This document shows positions 27,344 to 37,041 of a stretch of 64,000 bases of DNA, piece after piece. The DNA is from Cytophagales bacterium (GTDB lineage: Bacteria > Bacteroidota > Bacteroidia > Cytophagales > JAAEPT01). Location of the stretch: contig JAAEPT010000102.1 in assembly GCA_024232295.1 (NCBI GenBank), forward strand, positions 1 to 64,000, read 5' to 3'. A program made the position numbers and the translations under genes. The notes under the pieces were generated by a model. That model saw only the letters and a list, made by a program, of their open reading frames with translations, was not told the origin of the DNA and did no database searches. Each line of letters opens with the position of its first letter. The stretch's first letter is position 1.

Positions 27344-27751
27344 TTGGAGAATCTTGTTATAGAAGCAAACCGACAAAGACCAGCCATATCTTTTGATGCT
27401 ACTAATGGAGTATTAGAAATGGCTGGACGTTCTTTACCAGAACAAGCACACGACTTATACAACCCTTTACTAGAATGGCTGGATGAATATACAGAAAATC
27501 CAAAGCCAATAACAAGAGTACGCATTTTTTTAGAGTACATTAATAGTAGTTCCAACAAATACATATTACTCTTACTAGACAAACTCAATCTTCTTTCTGA
27601 AAGCGGTCATCAAGTTATTATTGATTGGGAATGTGATGAAGATGATGAAGACCTTATCGAAACAATTGAGGAGTGTATTGAGTTACTAAGTGTAGAAATA
27701 AATTTTAGACCAATTGCGATAGATGATGATGATGAAATGGATTTTGAATAA
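27344..27751 (+). CDS. SiaC-like / DUF1987 regulatory phosphoprotein
   Basis: A protein of 135 residues from a TTG at 27344, or 159 from an ATG at 27272. I prefer the TTG because the DUF1987 family begins directly with the segment L-V-I-E-A-x-x-x-x-P-A-I-S-F-D; the upstream stretch looks non-coding. The core G-V-L-E-M-A-G-R-S-L-P-E-Q is the family signature, followed by P-L-L-E-W-L-D-E-Y, F-L-E-Y-I-N-S-S-S-N-K-Y, and an acidic tail. Family knowledge: SiaC is switched by phosphorylation (phosphatase SiaA, kinase SiaB) and activates the diguanylate cyclase SiaD in Pseudomonas. None of these partners is adjacent here. Confidence 0.8.
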   Translation: MENLVIEANRQRPAISFDATNGVLEMAGRSLPEQAHDLYNPLLEWLDEYTENPKPITRVRIFLEYINSSSNKYILLLLDKLNLLSESGHQVIIDWECDEDDEDLIETIEECIELLSVEINFRPIAIDDDDEMDFE

Positions 27752-27809
27752 ATTCCTTCATTTCAACTCCAAAATCTAATTATATATACCTATTCTTTTT
27801 TGAAAAAAC

Positions 27810-28538
27810 ATGTTTGGCTCCCAAAATACGAATAACGAATACATCTTACGTAGAGAACGTGTTTTTCTTGTACTAGCTGGGCTTTTCTTAGGCTCACTTA
27901 CGATGCTGAATATTTTAGGGATTTCAAGAATTTTAGATTTATCATTCGTCCTTTGGGGACAAAAAATTCCTTTACAACTTACTGTTGGTGTCTTAGCATA
28001 CCCAATCACATTTCTTTGTACTGATCTAATCAGTGAATTATATGGAGCAAAAAGAGCTAATTCATTGGTATGGGTTGGTCTAATACTAAACTTATGGGTT
28101 CTATTCATTCTTTGGGCAGGTAGCTCATTACCAAAAATGGAGGGAACAGATGATACTGCATTTCTAAATATTAGAGATAATGCTTATGCAACTGTATTAG
28201 GTTCTATGGTAGCTTACCTACTTGCTCAATTTTGTGACGTAAAAATCTTCCACTTTCTAAAAGAAAGAACTCAAGGAAAACACTTATGGTTAAGAAATAA
28301 TGGTTCAACTTTGGTTAGTCAGTTAATTGATTCTACCACTGTAATACTAATTGCTCATTTTTTTGCAAATGCTTTTAACTTAGAAGGCAACAATAATCTC
28401 GCATACTCGTTAACAGTACTCATACTTTCAGGCTATGTTTTTAAACTAGTAACTGCTTTGCTAGATACAATCCCTTTTTATTTGTGTGTAAAAGCACTGA
28501 AAAATTATTTAAACATTGAATCTAACGAAGAAATCTAA
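27810..28538 (+). CDS. yhhQ: Queuosine precursor transporter (YhhQ/VUT family)
   Basis: A 242-residue inner membrane protein with about six TM helices. Seen: P-I-T-F-L-C-T-D-L-I-S-E-L-Y-G near residues 67-80, Q-F-C-D-V-K-I-F-H-F-L-K, and W-L-R-N-N-G-S-T-L-V-S-Q-L-I-D-S. These are the conserved blocks of the Vut_1 family. Family knowledge: YhhQ imports preQ0/preQ1 for synthesis of the modified tRNA base queuosine. No queuosine biosynthesis gene is next to it and I saw no preQ1 riboswitch in the 58 bases upstream. The gene follows the SiaC-like gene on the same strand. Confidence 0.92.
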   Translation: MFGSQNTNNEYILRRERVFLVLAGLFLGSLTMLNILGISRILDLSFVLWGQKIPLQLTVGVLAYPITFLCTDLISELYGAKRANSLVWVGLILNLWVLFILWAGSSLPKMEGTDDTAFLNIRDNAYATVLGSMVAYLLAQFCDVKIFHFLKERTQGKHLWLRNNGSTLVSQLIDSTTVILIAHFFANAFNLEGNNNLAYSLTVLILSGYVFKLVTALLDTIPFYLCVKALKNYLNIESNEEI

Positions 28539-28573
28539 TTCAAAATATATCTTGGCAAGTTTTTTGAGTAGCC

Positions 28574-28603
28574 TTGCATTCAATAAATATTGTATTAACT
28601 TTA
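28574..28603 (+). promoter_or_regulatory. Promoter of the 28.6 kb lipoprotein gene
   Basis: TTG (28574-28576), 19 bases, then TAACTTTA (28596-28603). This matches TTG-N19-TAnnTTTG with only the last base different. The leader would be about 35 bases and A/T-rich. Confidence 0.6.
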
Positions 28604-28642
28604 CATTTATATTTTAAAAACTAAATTTTAATTTTAAACATT

Positions 28643-29602
28643 ATGAAAAAGTTTTCTTATTTGTTTTTAAGTCTTTTTGCTTTCATGGCATTAACACTTT
28701 CAAGTTGTACTGAAACAGATGTAGAACCTGTTGGACCAAAAATCAACTTCTTGACTGATAACGGAGCTACAGACTTAGTAAGTAGTGATGCAACAGTTGA
28801 GCCAGGATCATCATTCAAAGTTCAATTGAATGGTACTAAAGGAGATGAAGATTTGACTACGTTAACAATCAAAAAAGATGGTGTTACTATTTCTTTTGAT
28901 TTAATCGATACAATTTACAATGAGATCAACAAAGATGTTCTTGATGTAACAAACGGTCAATATGAATTAGATGGTGATGAGCAAGATGGATTTACATTCA
29001 CAATCACACTTTCTACTTTAGCAGCTGATGAAGGTAAGTCTACTCCTTATACTTTTGTATTAGCAGACAAAGATGGTTTAACTGCAGAGGTTAGTTTAAC
29101 TATCACAAATGAATTCCCTTCTACTGCAAGTGTAGTTGAGGCTAAAAACAAAGTATTAGGAGCTCAAAGTGCTTCTGCAGGATCTTATTATTCTGTAGCA
29201 GACGCTACAGTATATTCTTCTGCAAGTGTAAGAGATGATGCTGCAACAAAAGCTAAAATCAACTTCTCTTATGCACAAACAGGAGAAACGTCAGCATCTG
29301 TTACTGACAAATTAATCTCTTTAAATGCTCGTGAAGACGAAAAATTAACTGCTAACCTTGGTGGTGGAATTGATACTTATTTTGCTGCTTCTTCTATTGA
29401 TTATGCAAATGCTACTGTAGCTCAAATCAACGGAATCACAGCTTCTTCTAGCTTATTAACTACAATTGAAGCTGGAAAAACTTATGAGTTTGTTTCTGGA
29501 GGTACTAAAGGTTTAATTTATGTAGAAAGCATTAGCGGTGATATCTCTGCTTTCACTGGAACTGCTACTATTTCTGTAAAAACTGTTCAAGACGCTGAAT
29601 AA
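28643..29602 (+). CDS. Lipoprotein of unknown function with an Ig-like N-terminal half
   Basis: A 319-residue protein whose signal peptide ends in L-S-S-C (Cys22). The mature N-terminus E-T-D-V-E-P is acidic, as often seen in surface-exposed Bacteroidota lipoproteins. Residues about 30-150 are beta-rich and read like an Ig-type fold. Residues about 155-319 form a second domain with S-Y-Y-S-V-A-D-A-T-V-Y near its start. The second half resembles no family I can name. It is a single gene with its own promoter and terminator. No sorting domain is present. Confidence 0.8.
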   Translation: MKKFSYLFLSLFAFMALTLSSCTETDVEPVGPKINFLTDNGATDLVSSDATVEPGSSFKVQLNGTKGDEDLTTLTIKKDGVTISFDLIDTIYNEINKDVLDVTNGQYELDGDEQDGFTFTITLSTLAADEGKSTPYTFVLADKDGLTAEVSLTITNEFPSTASVVEAKNKVLGAQSASAGSYYSVADATVYSSASVRDDAATKAKINFSYAQTGETSASVTDKLISLNAREDEKLTANLGGGIDTYFAASSIDYANATVAQINGITASSSLLTTIEAGKTYEFVSGGTKGLIYVESISGDISAFTGTATISVKTVQDAE

Positions 29603-29625
29603 TTTTCACAGAACAAAATAATATC

Positions 29626-29663
29626 AAAAAAGCGACTGTCTTATTTAAGGCAGTCGCTTTTTT
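29626..29663 (+). terminator. Terminator after the 28.6 kb lipoprotein gene
   Basis: The strong GC stem AAAGCGACTG/CAGTCGCTTT, followed by TTTTATTTTT, lies 24 bases past the stop at 29602. Confidence 0.9.
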
Positions 29664-29698
29664 ATTTTTAATATGTAGGATAAACCACAACATTCTAT

Positions 29699-29706
29699 TA
29701 TGTTTG
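29699..29706 (+). promoter_or_regulatory. -7 box of the rpsP operon promoter
   Basis: TATGTTTG is an exact TAnnTTTG match about 66 bases before the rpsP start and downstream of the preceding terminator. No clear TTG lies 19-21 bases upstream. Confidence 0.5.
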
Positions 29707-29772
29707 CAAGATGTTTATTCTGATGGACTGTGTTCCATCAATTCCATTAATCAATAATTAATTTATTACCAA

Positions 29773-30357
29773 ATGGCTGTTAAAATTAGATTAGCAAGAA
29801 GAGGTAGAAAAGGTGCTGCGCAATATAGCATCATTGTAGCAGATTCAAGATCTCCAAGAGATGGTAGATTCATTGAGAAATTAGGTACTTATAACCCTAA
29901 TACTCAACCATCAACAATTAACTTAGATAGCGACAGAGCTTTGCACTGGGTAATGGTAGGAGCTCAACCTACAGACACTGCACGTACTCTTTTATCTAAA
30001 GAAGGTGTAATGTTAAGAAAGCACTTACAAGTAGGTGTAAACAAAGGAGCAATTACACAAGAAGTTGCTGATGCTAAATTCGAAGAGTGGAAAACTGCTA
30101 AAGGTGGTGACAACTCTGTTGAATCAATTGCAACTGCTAAGAAAGAAGCTAGAGAAGCTGCTATCAAAGCTGAGCAAGAAGGACGTATTCAAGCAAAGAA
30201 AGATGCTGAAGAGGCTGCAAAAAAAGCTGCTGAAGAAGCTGCTGCTAAGGCTGCAGAGGAAGCAAAAGCTGCCGAAGAAGCTGCAAAAGCAGAAGAAGCT
30301 CCTGCTGAAGAGGAAGCTACTACTGAAGAAGCATCATCTGAAGAGTCTAACGATTAA
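29773..30357 (+). CDS. rpsP: 30S ribosomal protein S16 with long charged C-terminal extension
   Basis: A 194-residue protein. Residues 1-80 are the standard S16 fold ([31 protein letters not shown]-x-Y-N-P, A-L-H-W). Residues about 105-194 are an Ala/Glu/Lys-rich, probably helical or coiled tail that ends strongly acidic. Family knowledge: S16 is needed for 30S assembly; bacterial S16 is often only 80-90 residues, and long low-complexity tails occur in Bacteroidota. First gene of rpsP-rimM-trmD-rplS. Confidence 0.97.
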   Translation: MAVKIRLARRGRKGAAQYSIIVADSRSPRDGRFIEKLGTYNPNTQPSTINLDSDRALHWVMVGAQPTDTARTLLSKEGVMLRKHLQVGVNKGAITQEVADAKFEEWKTAKGGDNSVESIATAKKEAREAAIKAEQEGRIQAKKDAEEAAKKAAEEAAAKAAEEAKAAEEAAKAEEAPAEEEATTEEASSEESND

Positions 30358-30372
30358 TATCATTCCATCTAC

Positions 30373-30927
30373 ATGAATAAAGATAATTGTTATGAAATAG
30401 GATATGTGGCTAAGTCACATGGTCTTCATGGTGAAGTCCTTATTCAATTAGATGTGGAAGATGCTAGCCAATATGAAGAAATAGAAACTATCTTTGTTGA
30501 AATCAACAATCGATTAGTTCCTTACTTTGTGGAATGGTGGCACTTACAAAATAAAGGAAAGGTTTTAATCAAATTTGAAGAAATTGACAAAATTGATGAT
30601 ACTTCCTTTATCAAAGGCAAGAAACTATTTCTTCCTTTGGAATTTCTCCCAACTTTAGAGGAAGGAGAATATTATCTTCATGAAGTGATTGATTATACTG
30701 TAATTGATGCACAACTAGGTACATTAGGAACTGTAAAATGTTTTCACACAGCAACAGCACAAACTCTGTTAGAAATGGAATATAAAGATAAAGATATCCT
30801 TATTCCTGTGATTGACGAGATTGTACAAGAGGCAAATCATGAAGAAAAAACACTTTCTGTAAATATGCCTGAGGGCTTGCTAGAAGTGTATTTTGAAGAC
30901 GATACTAATGAACAAGTAGAAGACTAA
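30373..30927 (+). CDS. rimM: Ribosome maturation factor RimM
   Basis: A 184-residue protein that helps assemble the 30S head and binds S19. Seen: the N-terminal barrel with [16 protein letters not shown] and I-x-K-G-K-K-L-F-L-P, and the C-terminal PRC barrel with [13 protein letters not shown]-x-V and L-I-P-V-I-D-E-I-V. It starts 15 bases after rpsP and overlaps trmD by one base (TAATG). This gene order is widely conserved in bacteria. Confidence 0.95.
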   Translation: MNKDNCYEIGYVAKSHGLHGEVLIQLDVEDASQYEEIETIFVEINNRLVPYFVEWWHLQNKGKVLIKFEEIDKIDDTSFIKGKKLFLPLEFLPTLEEGEYYLHEVIDYTVIDAQLGTLGTVKCFHTATAQTLLEMEYKDKDILIPVIDEIVQEANHEEKTLSVNMPEGLLEVYFEDDTNEQVED

Positions 30928-31610
30928 TGCGTATCGATATCATATCTTGTGTACTTGACTTAATGCGAAGTCCCTTTGAAGCTTCTATAACCAAAAGAGC
31001 TCAAGAAAAAGGATTAGTAGAAGTTCATCTTCATGATTTACGTGAGTTTGGAAAGGGAAACTATAGACAAATTGATGATTATCAGTTTGGAAATGGTGCA
31101 GGAATGGTATTGATGATCGAACCTATTGACAAATGCATATCTCAACTTCAAGCTGAGCGAAAGTATGATGCAGTAATTTATATGACTCCAGATGGAGAAA
31201 CACTAAATCAGTCAATGGCAAATCATTATTCTTCATTTGAAAACATCATTATTCTTTGTGGACATTATAAAGGTGTTGACCAAAGAGTAAGAGACAAGTT
31301 CATTACACATGAAGTTAGTATTGGCGACTTTGTACTAAGTGGTGGAGAATTAGCAGCAGTAGTATTAGCTGATGCAATTATCAGGTTATTACCAGGTGTA
31401 TTATCTGATGAAACTTCTGCCCTAACCGATTCTTTTCAAGATGGATTGTTAGCACCACCTGTTTACACTCGCCCTGCCGATTATGAAGGCATGAAAGTTC
31501 CTGATATTTTGCTCTCTGGTCATGAGCGAAAAATTGAAGAATGGCGAATGGAACAAGCTTTAGAACGTACAAAAACAAGAAGACCAGATTTATTTAAGCA
31601 TTTAAAATAA
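30927..31610 (+). CDS. trmD: tRNA (guanine-37-N1) methyltransferase TrmD
   Basis: A 227-residue SPOUT methyltransferase that makes m1G37 next to the tRNA anticodon with S-adenosylmethionine, preventing frameshifts. Seen: [11 protein letters not shown] near 52-62, Y-M-T-P-D-G near 87-92, the knot motif [11 protein letters not shown] near 110-120, [13 protein letters not shown], and the C-terminal P-P-V-Y-T-R-P. All catalytic blocks are intact. Its start overlaps the rimM stop. Confidence 0.97.
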   Translation: MRIDIISCVLDLMRSPFEASITKRAQEKGLVEVHLHDLREFGKGNYRQIDDYQFGNGAGMVLMIEPIDKCISQLQAERKYDAVIYMTPDGETLNQSMANHYSSFENIIILCGHYKGVDQRVRDKFITHEVSIGDFVLSGGELAAVVLADAIIRLLPGVLSDETSALTDSFQDGLLAPPVYTRPADYEGMKVPDILLSGHERKIEEWRMEQALERTKTRRPDLFKHLK

Positions 31611-31669
31611 AGCGTTTGTAGCCGCTCGTGCCTGACATGATGCTCCAAATATTTAAAATTTAACTAATC

Positions 31670-32050
31670 ATGAGTGATTTAATCAAATTAATTGAAGCTG
31701 AGTACTTAAGCAAAGTACAAGAGAACGAGAAAATCGATTTAAGCTTCAAAGCTGGAGACAATGTAAACGTTTACGTAAACATTAAAGAGGGTAACAAAGA
31801 GCGTACTCAGTTATTCGCTGGTACAGTTATCCAACGTAAGAATCCAAATACAAACGGTGAGACTTTCACAGTTCGTAAAATTTCTAACGGTATTGCAGTA
31901 GAGAGAATCTTCCCTGTTATCTGTTCTTCTATTGAGAAAATCGAAGTAACAAGAAGAGGTAAAGTAAGAAGAGCTAGATTGTACTACTTGAGAGATAGAA
32001 TGGGTAAATCTGCAAGAGTTAAAGAAAAAATTGTTAGAAAATCTAAATAA
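31670..32050 (+). CDS. rplS: 50S ribosomal protein L19
   Basis: A 126-residue protein at the 30S/50S interface. Seen: the family blocks F-x-A-G-D-N-V-x-V, [36 protein letters not shown], and [13 protein letters not shown]-x-G-K. Last gene of the rpsP operon, 59 bases after trmD. A terminator follows. Confidence 0.97.
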   Translation: MSDLIKLIEAEYLSKVQENEKIDLSFKAGDNVNVYVNIKEGNKERTQLFAGTVIQRKNPNTNGETFTVRKISNGIAVERIFPVICSSIEKIEVTRRGKVRRARLYYLRDRMGKSARVKEKIVRKSK

Positions 32051-32071
32051 TTTTTCGCTCGAAAATATAAG

Positions 32072-32110
32072 AAAGGTCGGTTGTTTTACTACAATCGACT
32101 TTTTTTTTGT
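32072..32110 (+). terminator. Terminator after rplS
   Basis: The stem AAGGTCGGTTGT/ACAATCGACTT (with G-U pairs) followed by eight T lies 22 bases past the rplS stop and just before dapF. Confidence 0.85.
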
Positions 32111-32158
32111 TTCTTTTTTTTGATAATTGCAGAAATTTTAGACTACAAATCTACTATC

Positions 32159-32923
32159 ATGTTGAAGTTTTATAAATATCAAGGAACAGGGAATGACTTT
32201 GTGATGATTGACAACCGTGATTTGCAATTTGATGCAAAGGATTATCAACTTATCAATCGCTTGTGTGATCGTAAGTTTGGTATTGGTGCAGATGGATTAA
32301 TTTTGCTTCAAAACCATGATAAATATGATTTTGAAATGGTTTATTTTAATGCAGATGGACATGAAGGATCTATGTGTGGAAATGGAGGACGAAGCATTGT
32401 TCAATTTGCTTATGATCTAGGAATTATTGGTGAGAAAACAACATTCATTGCAGTAGATGGTGAACATGATGCTATTGTAGAAGAAGGATTGGTTCATCTA
32501 AAAATGATTGATGTCCCTAAATATGAAGAAAATCAAGATTCTTACTTTTTAGACACAGGTTCTCCTCATTATGTACAATTTGTAAAAGATATTGAAGCTT
32601 TTGATGTATATGAACAAGGAAAAGCTGTTCGTTATAATGAGCGTTTCAAGGAAGAAGGAACGAATGTAAACTTTGTAGAGCGACTTGGAGAACAACAAAT
32701 TTTTGTAAGAACGTATGAAAGAGGTGTAGAAGATGAAACACTTTCTTGTGGTACAGGCATCACTGCTTCTGCTTTAAGTTGTGGTTTACAAAATATTCAA
32801 AGCCCAATTGCTGTAAAAACATTAGGAGGAAATCTAAGCATTTCATTTGATAAAAATGATACAGGATTCTCCAACATTTTTTTAATTGGACCTGCTCAAA
32901 AAGTATTTGAAGGAACTATATAG
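32159..32923 (+). CDS. dapF: Diaminopimelate epimerase
   Basis: A 254-residue PLP-independent racemase that converts LL- to meso-diaminopimelate for lysine and peptidoglycan. Seen: [13 protein letters not shown] at the start, catalytic Cys73 in M-C-G-N-G-G-R, and catalytic Cys197 in [10 protein letters not shown]. Start chosen at 32159, because the family starts a few residues before G-T-G-N-D-F; the longer frame from 32081 would run through the rplS terminator. It stands between rplS and secA on the same strand. Confidence 0.96.
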   Translation: MLKFYKYQGTGNDFVMIDNRDLQFDAKDYQLINRLCDRKFGIGADGLILLQNHDKYDFEMVYFNADGHEGSMCGNGGRSIVQFAYDLGIIGEKTTFIAVDGEHDAIVEEGLVHLKMIDVPKYEENQDSYFLDTGSPHYVQFVKDIEAFDVYEQGKAVRYNERFKEEGTNVNFVERLGEQQIFVRTYERGVEDETLSCGTGITASALSCGLQNIQSPIAVKTLGGNLSISFDKNDTGFSNIFLIGPAQKVFEGTI

Positions 32924-33014
32924 AAATATTATGACAATCTGACAGTGTTATTCTTTTGGTACTAACATTGAACAGAAAGCGATAACATAAAAAATTAGAA
33001 TAAAAAAGACAGTA

Positions 33015-36000
33015 ATGTTTGACATTATAACGAAAGGAATCTCCAAACTATTTGGATCAAAATCAGATAAAGACCTTAAGGAGTTAACTCCTTATATATC
33101 AAAAATAAATGATGAGCACAAAAAATTAACTCTTATCACAGATGATGAGTTAAGAATGAAAACAATAGAATTTAAGGGGCGTATTGCTGCACACTTAAGT
33201 GATATTGATAGTGAAATCTCAACATTAAAGGCAAAAGTAGATGGGAAATCTACTTTGAACATCCATGAAAAAGAAGAAGTTTTCACAAAAGTTGACAAAC
33301 TTGAAAAAGACAGAAACAAAGCTCTTGAAGAGGTATTAATGAATATCTTACCAGAAGCTTTTGCTACTGTAAAAGAAACAGCAAGACGTTTGACTGAAAA
33401 CAAAAAACTTGTTGTTAAAGCTTCAGAAAGAGATATTGAATTTGCTCAACGTAAAGGTCACGTTGAAATCGAAGGCAATAATGCTATTTGGCATAATGAA
33501 TGGGATGCTGCTGGTACTACAGTGACATGGAATATGATCCATTATGATGTTCAATTAGTTGGTGGTATTGTTTTACATCAAGGAAAGATTGCTGAGATGG
33601 CAACTGGTGAAGGAAAAACATTAGTAGCAACTTTACCAACTTACCTAAATGCAATTGCTGGGAGAGGTGTACATGTAGTTACAGTCAATGACTACTTAGC
33701 AAAAAGGGATTCTGAATGGATGGCTCCTTTATTTGAATTCCATGGTTTAAGTATTGATTGTATTGATAAACATCAACCAAACTCACCAGCAAGAAAGAAA
33801 GCTTATGAATCTGATATTACTTACGGTACAAATAATGAATTTGGTTTTGATTATTTGCGTGATAATATGGCAAATACACCAGATGAGTTGGTACAAAGAA
33901 GACATCATTTTGCAATGATTGATGAGGTAGATTCTGTATTGGTTGATGATGCTCGTACTCCACTTATCATTTCTGGACCAATGGCAAAAGGTGATGAACA
34001 AGAATTTGATGTTCTAAAACCTCGTATTGTTAAAGTATATGAACAACAACGTAAGTTAGTCAACAAATATTTGACAGATGCCAAACGTCTTTTAAAAGAA
34101 GGAAATGAAGACGAAGGTGGTTTAGCTTTATTTAGAGCATATAGAGGTTTGCCTAAGAATAAACCTTTGATTAAATTCTTGGGAGAAGCAGGAATGAAAC
34201 AAACACTCCAAAAAACGGAGAACATTTACATTGCTGAAAATAATAAGTTGATGCCTGAGGCAGATCAACCATTATACTTCACAATTGATGAAAAAACAAA
34301 CTCAGTAGAGTTAACAGAAAAGGGAACAGATTTTATTACAGGTGAGGGTGAAGACCCTAACTTATTTGTAATTCCTGATATTAGTATTGACCTAGATAAA
34401 ATTGATAATGACTCTTCACTAGATGAAGAAGAACGCTTAAAAAAGAAAGACCAAATCATTCAAGATTACTCTTTGAAATCTAAGCGTATTCACACAATCA
34501 GCCAGTTATTAAAAGCTTATACACTATTTGAAAAAGATACTGAGTATATCGTAAATGATGGAAAAGTAATGATTGTAGATGAGCAGACTGGTCGTGTAAT
34601 GGATGGTAGACGTTTCTCTGATGGACTTCACCAAGCACTAGAGGCAAAAGAAAACGTTAAAATTGAGGAAGCTACTCAAACATATGCTACAGTGACTCTT
34701 CAAAACTTCTTCAGAATGTACCATAAATTGTCTGGTATGACAGGTACAGCAGAAACGGAAGCAGGAGAGTTTTGGGAAATCTATAAACTAGATGTTGTAG
34801 TTGTCCCTACTAACCGTGGAATTAAGCGTGATGATAGACAAGATTATGTTTATAAGACTGTTCGTGAGAAATTCAATGCTGTAATTGACGAAACAAACAA
34901 ACTCGTTCAAGAAGGAAGACCAGTATTGATTGGTACTACTTCAGTAGAAATATCAGAGGTGTTTAGCCGTATGCTCAAAATGAGAGGAATTAAACATCAA
35001 GTACTGAATGCAAAACAACATGCCAAAGAGGCTGATGTAGTTGCAGAGGCAGGTAAACCTGGAACAGTAACCATTGCAACAAACATGGCAGGTCGTGGTA
35101 CAGATATTAAATTAACTGCAGAATCTCGTAATGCAGGTGGTTTGGCAATTATTGGTACTGAAAGACATGAATCAAGACGTGTTGATAGACAGTTAAGGGG
35201 TCGTTCTGGTCGTCAAGGAGATGTGGGTTCTTCTCAATTCTTCGTATCACTAGAAGATAACTTAATGCGTTTATTTGGTTCTGACAGAATCTCTAAGGTT
35301 ATGGATAAAATGGGATTAGAAGAAGGTGAAGTGATTCAGCATTCTATGATTACCAAATCTATTGAAAGAGCTCAGAAAAAAGTAGAAGAAAACAACTTCG
35401 CAGTTCGTAAGCGTCTTCTAGAATATGATGATGTAATGAACTCTCAAAGAGAAGTTATTTACAAACGTAGGAAAAACGCATTACATGGTGAACGTTTAGA
35501 ACTTGATGTTTTAAACATGGTATATGATCTTTGTGAAGGACTAGCTGCTGATGCAAAAGCATATGCTAATGTTGAAGATATCAAAGTAAATATCATGAGT
35601 ACATTTGGCTTCTCAAGTAAAATTACTATTGATGATATCACAGGAAAAAATGAAGCTCAATTAAGCCAATTCTTATATGAAGAGGCTATGGGATATTACA
35701 AAACAAAGAATGAATCATTCTACAAAGACGTATTCCCTAACTTTGAGCGTATTTATCATGAAAATGGTGATAAAATCGATTCTATCACGATGCCTTTTGT
35801 AGCAGGTACAAAACAAATGAATGTAAGTGCAAAGCTTACTGAAATTATTGATTCGGAAGGTAAAGTCATTATTAAGAATTTACAGAAATATGCTTCTCTA
35901 GGATTTATTGATGTAGCGTGGAAAGAGCACTTAAGAGAAATGGATGATTTGAAGACAGCTGTTCAGAATGCAACAATCGAGCAGAAAGATCCAGTCTTAA

Positions 36001-36383
36001 TGTATAAATTTGAAGCATTTGAATTATTCAAAAAATTATTGGATAAAATCAACCAAGAAGTTGTGAGCTTCCTATTTAAATGTGTAATTCCTATCAGACC
36101 AACGGAAGAAGCTCCAGTGCCAGCACCTGCTCCACAAAGACCTGCTCCCAAACCACAATTAAGAGAGGAAAAAGCAGATACAGGTTCTGTATTAACTCCT
36201 GATCAGGAAAATGCTCCTGAAGAAGAAGCTCCAAAAACACAACCAATACAAGCAGAAAATCTACCAGGTAGAAATGAACGTGTAAGTGTTGTATATAGTG
36301 ATGGAACAGTCAAAAAAGACGTAAAATTTAAGACTGTAGAACAAGATGTAAAAAATGGTCTTTGTTCTGTAGTTGAAGAATAA
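33015..36383 (+). CDS. secA: Preprotein translocase ATPase SecA
   Basis: A 1122-residue motor that drives unfolded proteins through SecYEG. Seen: Walker A M-A-T-G-E-G-K-T at about 195-202, Y-G-T-N-N-E-F-G-F-D-Y-L-R-D, the DEAD-type box M-I-D-E-V-D-S-V-L-V-D-D-A-R-T-P, T-N-M-A-G-R-G-T-D-I-K, and R-Q-L-R-G-R-S-G-R-Q-G-D. It is longer than E. coli SecA owing to insertions, as is usual in Bacteroidota. Odd: the C-terminal zinc motif C-x-C-x8-C-H is absent. The protein ends instead in a Pro/Ala/Glu-rich linker and a short segment with R-V-S-V-V-Y-S-D-G-T-V-K-K-D-V-K-F. A single gene followed by a terminator. Confidence 0.97.
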   Translation: MFDIITKGISKLFGSKSDKDLKELTPYISKINDEHKKLTLITDDELRMKTIEFKGRIAAHLSDIDSEISTLKAKVDGKSTLNIHEKEEVFTKVDKLEKDRNKALEEVLMNILPEAFATVKETARRLTENKKLVVKASERDIEFAQRKGHVEIEGNNAIWHNEWDAAGTTVTWNMIHYDVQLVGGIVLHQGKIAEMATGEGKTLVATLPTYLNAIAGRGVHVVTVNDYLAKRDSEWMAPLFEFHGLSIDCIDKHQPNSPARKKAYESDITYGTNNEFGFDYLRDNMANTPDELVQRRHHFAMIDEVDSVLVDDARTPLIISGPMAKGDEQEFDVLKPRIVKVYEQQRKLVNKYLTDAKRLLKEGNEDEGGLALFRAYRGLPKNKPLIKFLGEAGMKQTLQKTENIYIAENNKLMPEADQPLYFTIDEKTNSVELTEKGTDFITGEGEDPNLFVIPDISIDLDKIDNDSSLDEEERLKKKDQIIQDYSLKSKRIHTISQLLKAYTLFEKDTEYIVNDGKVMIVDEQTGRVMDGRRFSDGLHQALEAKENVKIEEATQTYATVTLQNFFRMYHKLSGMTGTAETEAGEFWEIYKLDVVVVPTNRGIKRDDRQDYVYKTVREKFNAVIDETNKLVQEGRPVLIGTTSVEISEVFSRMLKMRGIKHQVLNAKQHAKEADVVAEAGKPGTVTIATNMAGRGTDIKLTAESRNAGGLAIIGTERHESRRVDRQLRGRSGRQGDVGSSQFFVSLEDNLMRLFGSDRISKVMDKMGLEEGEVIQHSMITKSIERAQKKVEENNFAVRKRLLEYDDVMNSQREVIYKRRKNALHGERLELDVLNMVYDLCEGLAADAKAYANVEDIKVNIMSTFGFSSKITIDDITGKNEAQLSQFLYEEAMGYYKTKNESFYKDVFPNFERIYHENGDKIDSITMPFVAGTKQMNVSAKLTEIIDSEGKVIIKNLQKYASLGFIDVAWKEHLREMDDLKTAVQNATIEQKDPVLMYKFEAFELFKKLLDKINQEVVSFLFKCVIPIRPTEEAPVPAPAPQRPAPKPQLREEKADTGSVLTPDQENAPEEEAPKTQPIQAENLPGRNERVSVVYSDGTVKKDVKFKTVEQDVKNGLCSVVEE

Positions 36384-36399
36384 TTTGATCAAATATCGA

Positions 36400-36435
36400 A
36401 AAAAGGCAAAGATTCATATCTTTGCCTTTTTTTAT
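36400..36435 (+). terminator. Terminator after secA
   Basis: The stem AAAGGCAAAGAT/ATCTTTGCCTTT with seven T after it lies 17 bases past the secA stop. It argues against the long upstream start of the following gene. Confidence 0.9.
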
Positions 36436-36498
36436 TTCTCATTTTACGATATATTACGACCCAAAATTAAAAGTCCAAGGTCTAAAAAAAGTGCTTTT

Positions 36499-37041
36499 AT
36501 GCGTATCGTTTCTCATCTTGTTTTAGTTTGCTTTTTCATTAGTAGTGTTAGTTGTCATACAACTCAAGCAACTGCTATGAAAAAAAAGAAGAAGTATCGT
36601 GAAAATGTCCAAAAACATCGTAAAAAATATACTCCTGAAACAGCTGAATCTCAAGTAAATGACACTATTCAAATCATTGAGCCTAATTTTGACCAAACAG
36701 CCGAAGTAGATTCTCTCCTTGATAAATTATCTTCAGAATACAAAAGATATACAAAATCTAGAGGATATAGAATACTGATTTACTCTGGACCTAGTGAAAT
36801 AGAAGCAATAAAGGCAGAGGAAGCGCTTCGTGAAATAGAAGTAAATATTTATGGAGATACAACTTCTGTATTCCAAGATATCCCAATGATAAAAACCTAT
36901 CAAGCACCTAACTTTAAGGTTTTGGTAGGGAATTACATAGATAAATTATTAGCACATCAAATGCTTTTGCAAATCAAAGATGAATTTCCAAATGCATTGC
37001 TAATCCATGTGAATGATGTCACACTAGATAACATTGACTAA
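36499..37041 (+). CDS. SPOR-domain lipoprotein
   Basis: A 180-residue lipoprotein. The signal peptide ends S-S-V-S-C (Cys19), then comes a very basic stretch (K-K-K-K-K-Y), a short linker, and a C-terminal SPOR domain (about 100-180: Y-R-I-L-I-Y-S-G, A-E-E-A-L-R-E-I, F-K-V-L-V-G-N-Y, Q-M-L-L-Q-I-K-D-E-F-P-N-A-L-L). Family knowledge: SPOR domains bind denuded peptidoglycan glycan strands, often at division sites. Start chosen at 36499; an earlier ATG at 36373 overlaps secA and its terminator. The stop overlaps the next start by one base (TAATG), so the two genes are coupled. Confidence 0.85.
   Translation: MRIVSHLVLVCFFISSVSCHTTQATAMKKKKKYRENVQKHRKKYTPETAESQVNDTIQIIEPNFDQTAEVDSLLDKLSSEYKRYTKSRGYRILIYSGPSEIEAIKAEEALREIEVNIYGDTTSVFQDIPMIKTYQAPNFKVLVGNYIDKLLAHQMLLQIKDEFPNALLIHVNDVTLDNID

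Noticed and set aside
30065-30376. 103-residue Lys/Leu-rich ORF inside rpsP
   Set aside because: Shadow of the Ala/Glu/Lys repeat in the S16 tail, in another frame.
36373-36498. 42-residue N-terminal extension of the SPOR lipoprotein
   Set aside because: It overlaps the secA stop and the secA terminator, and the lipoprotein signal begins at 36499.
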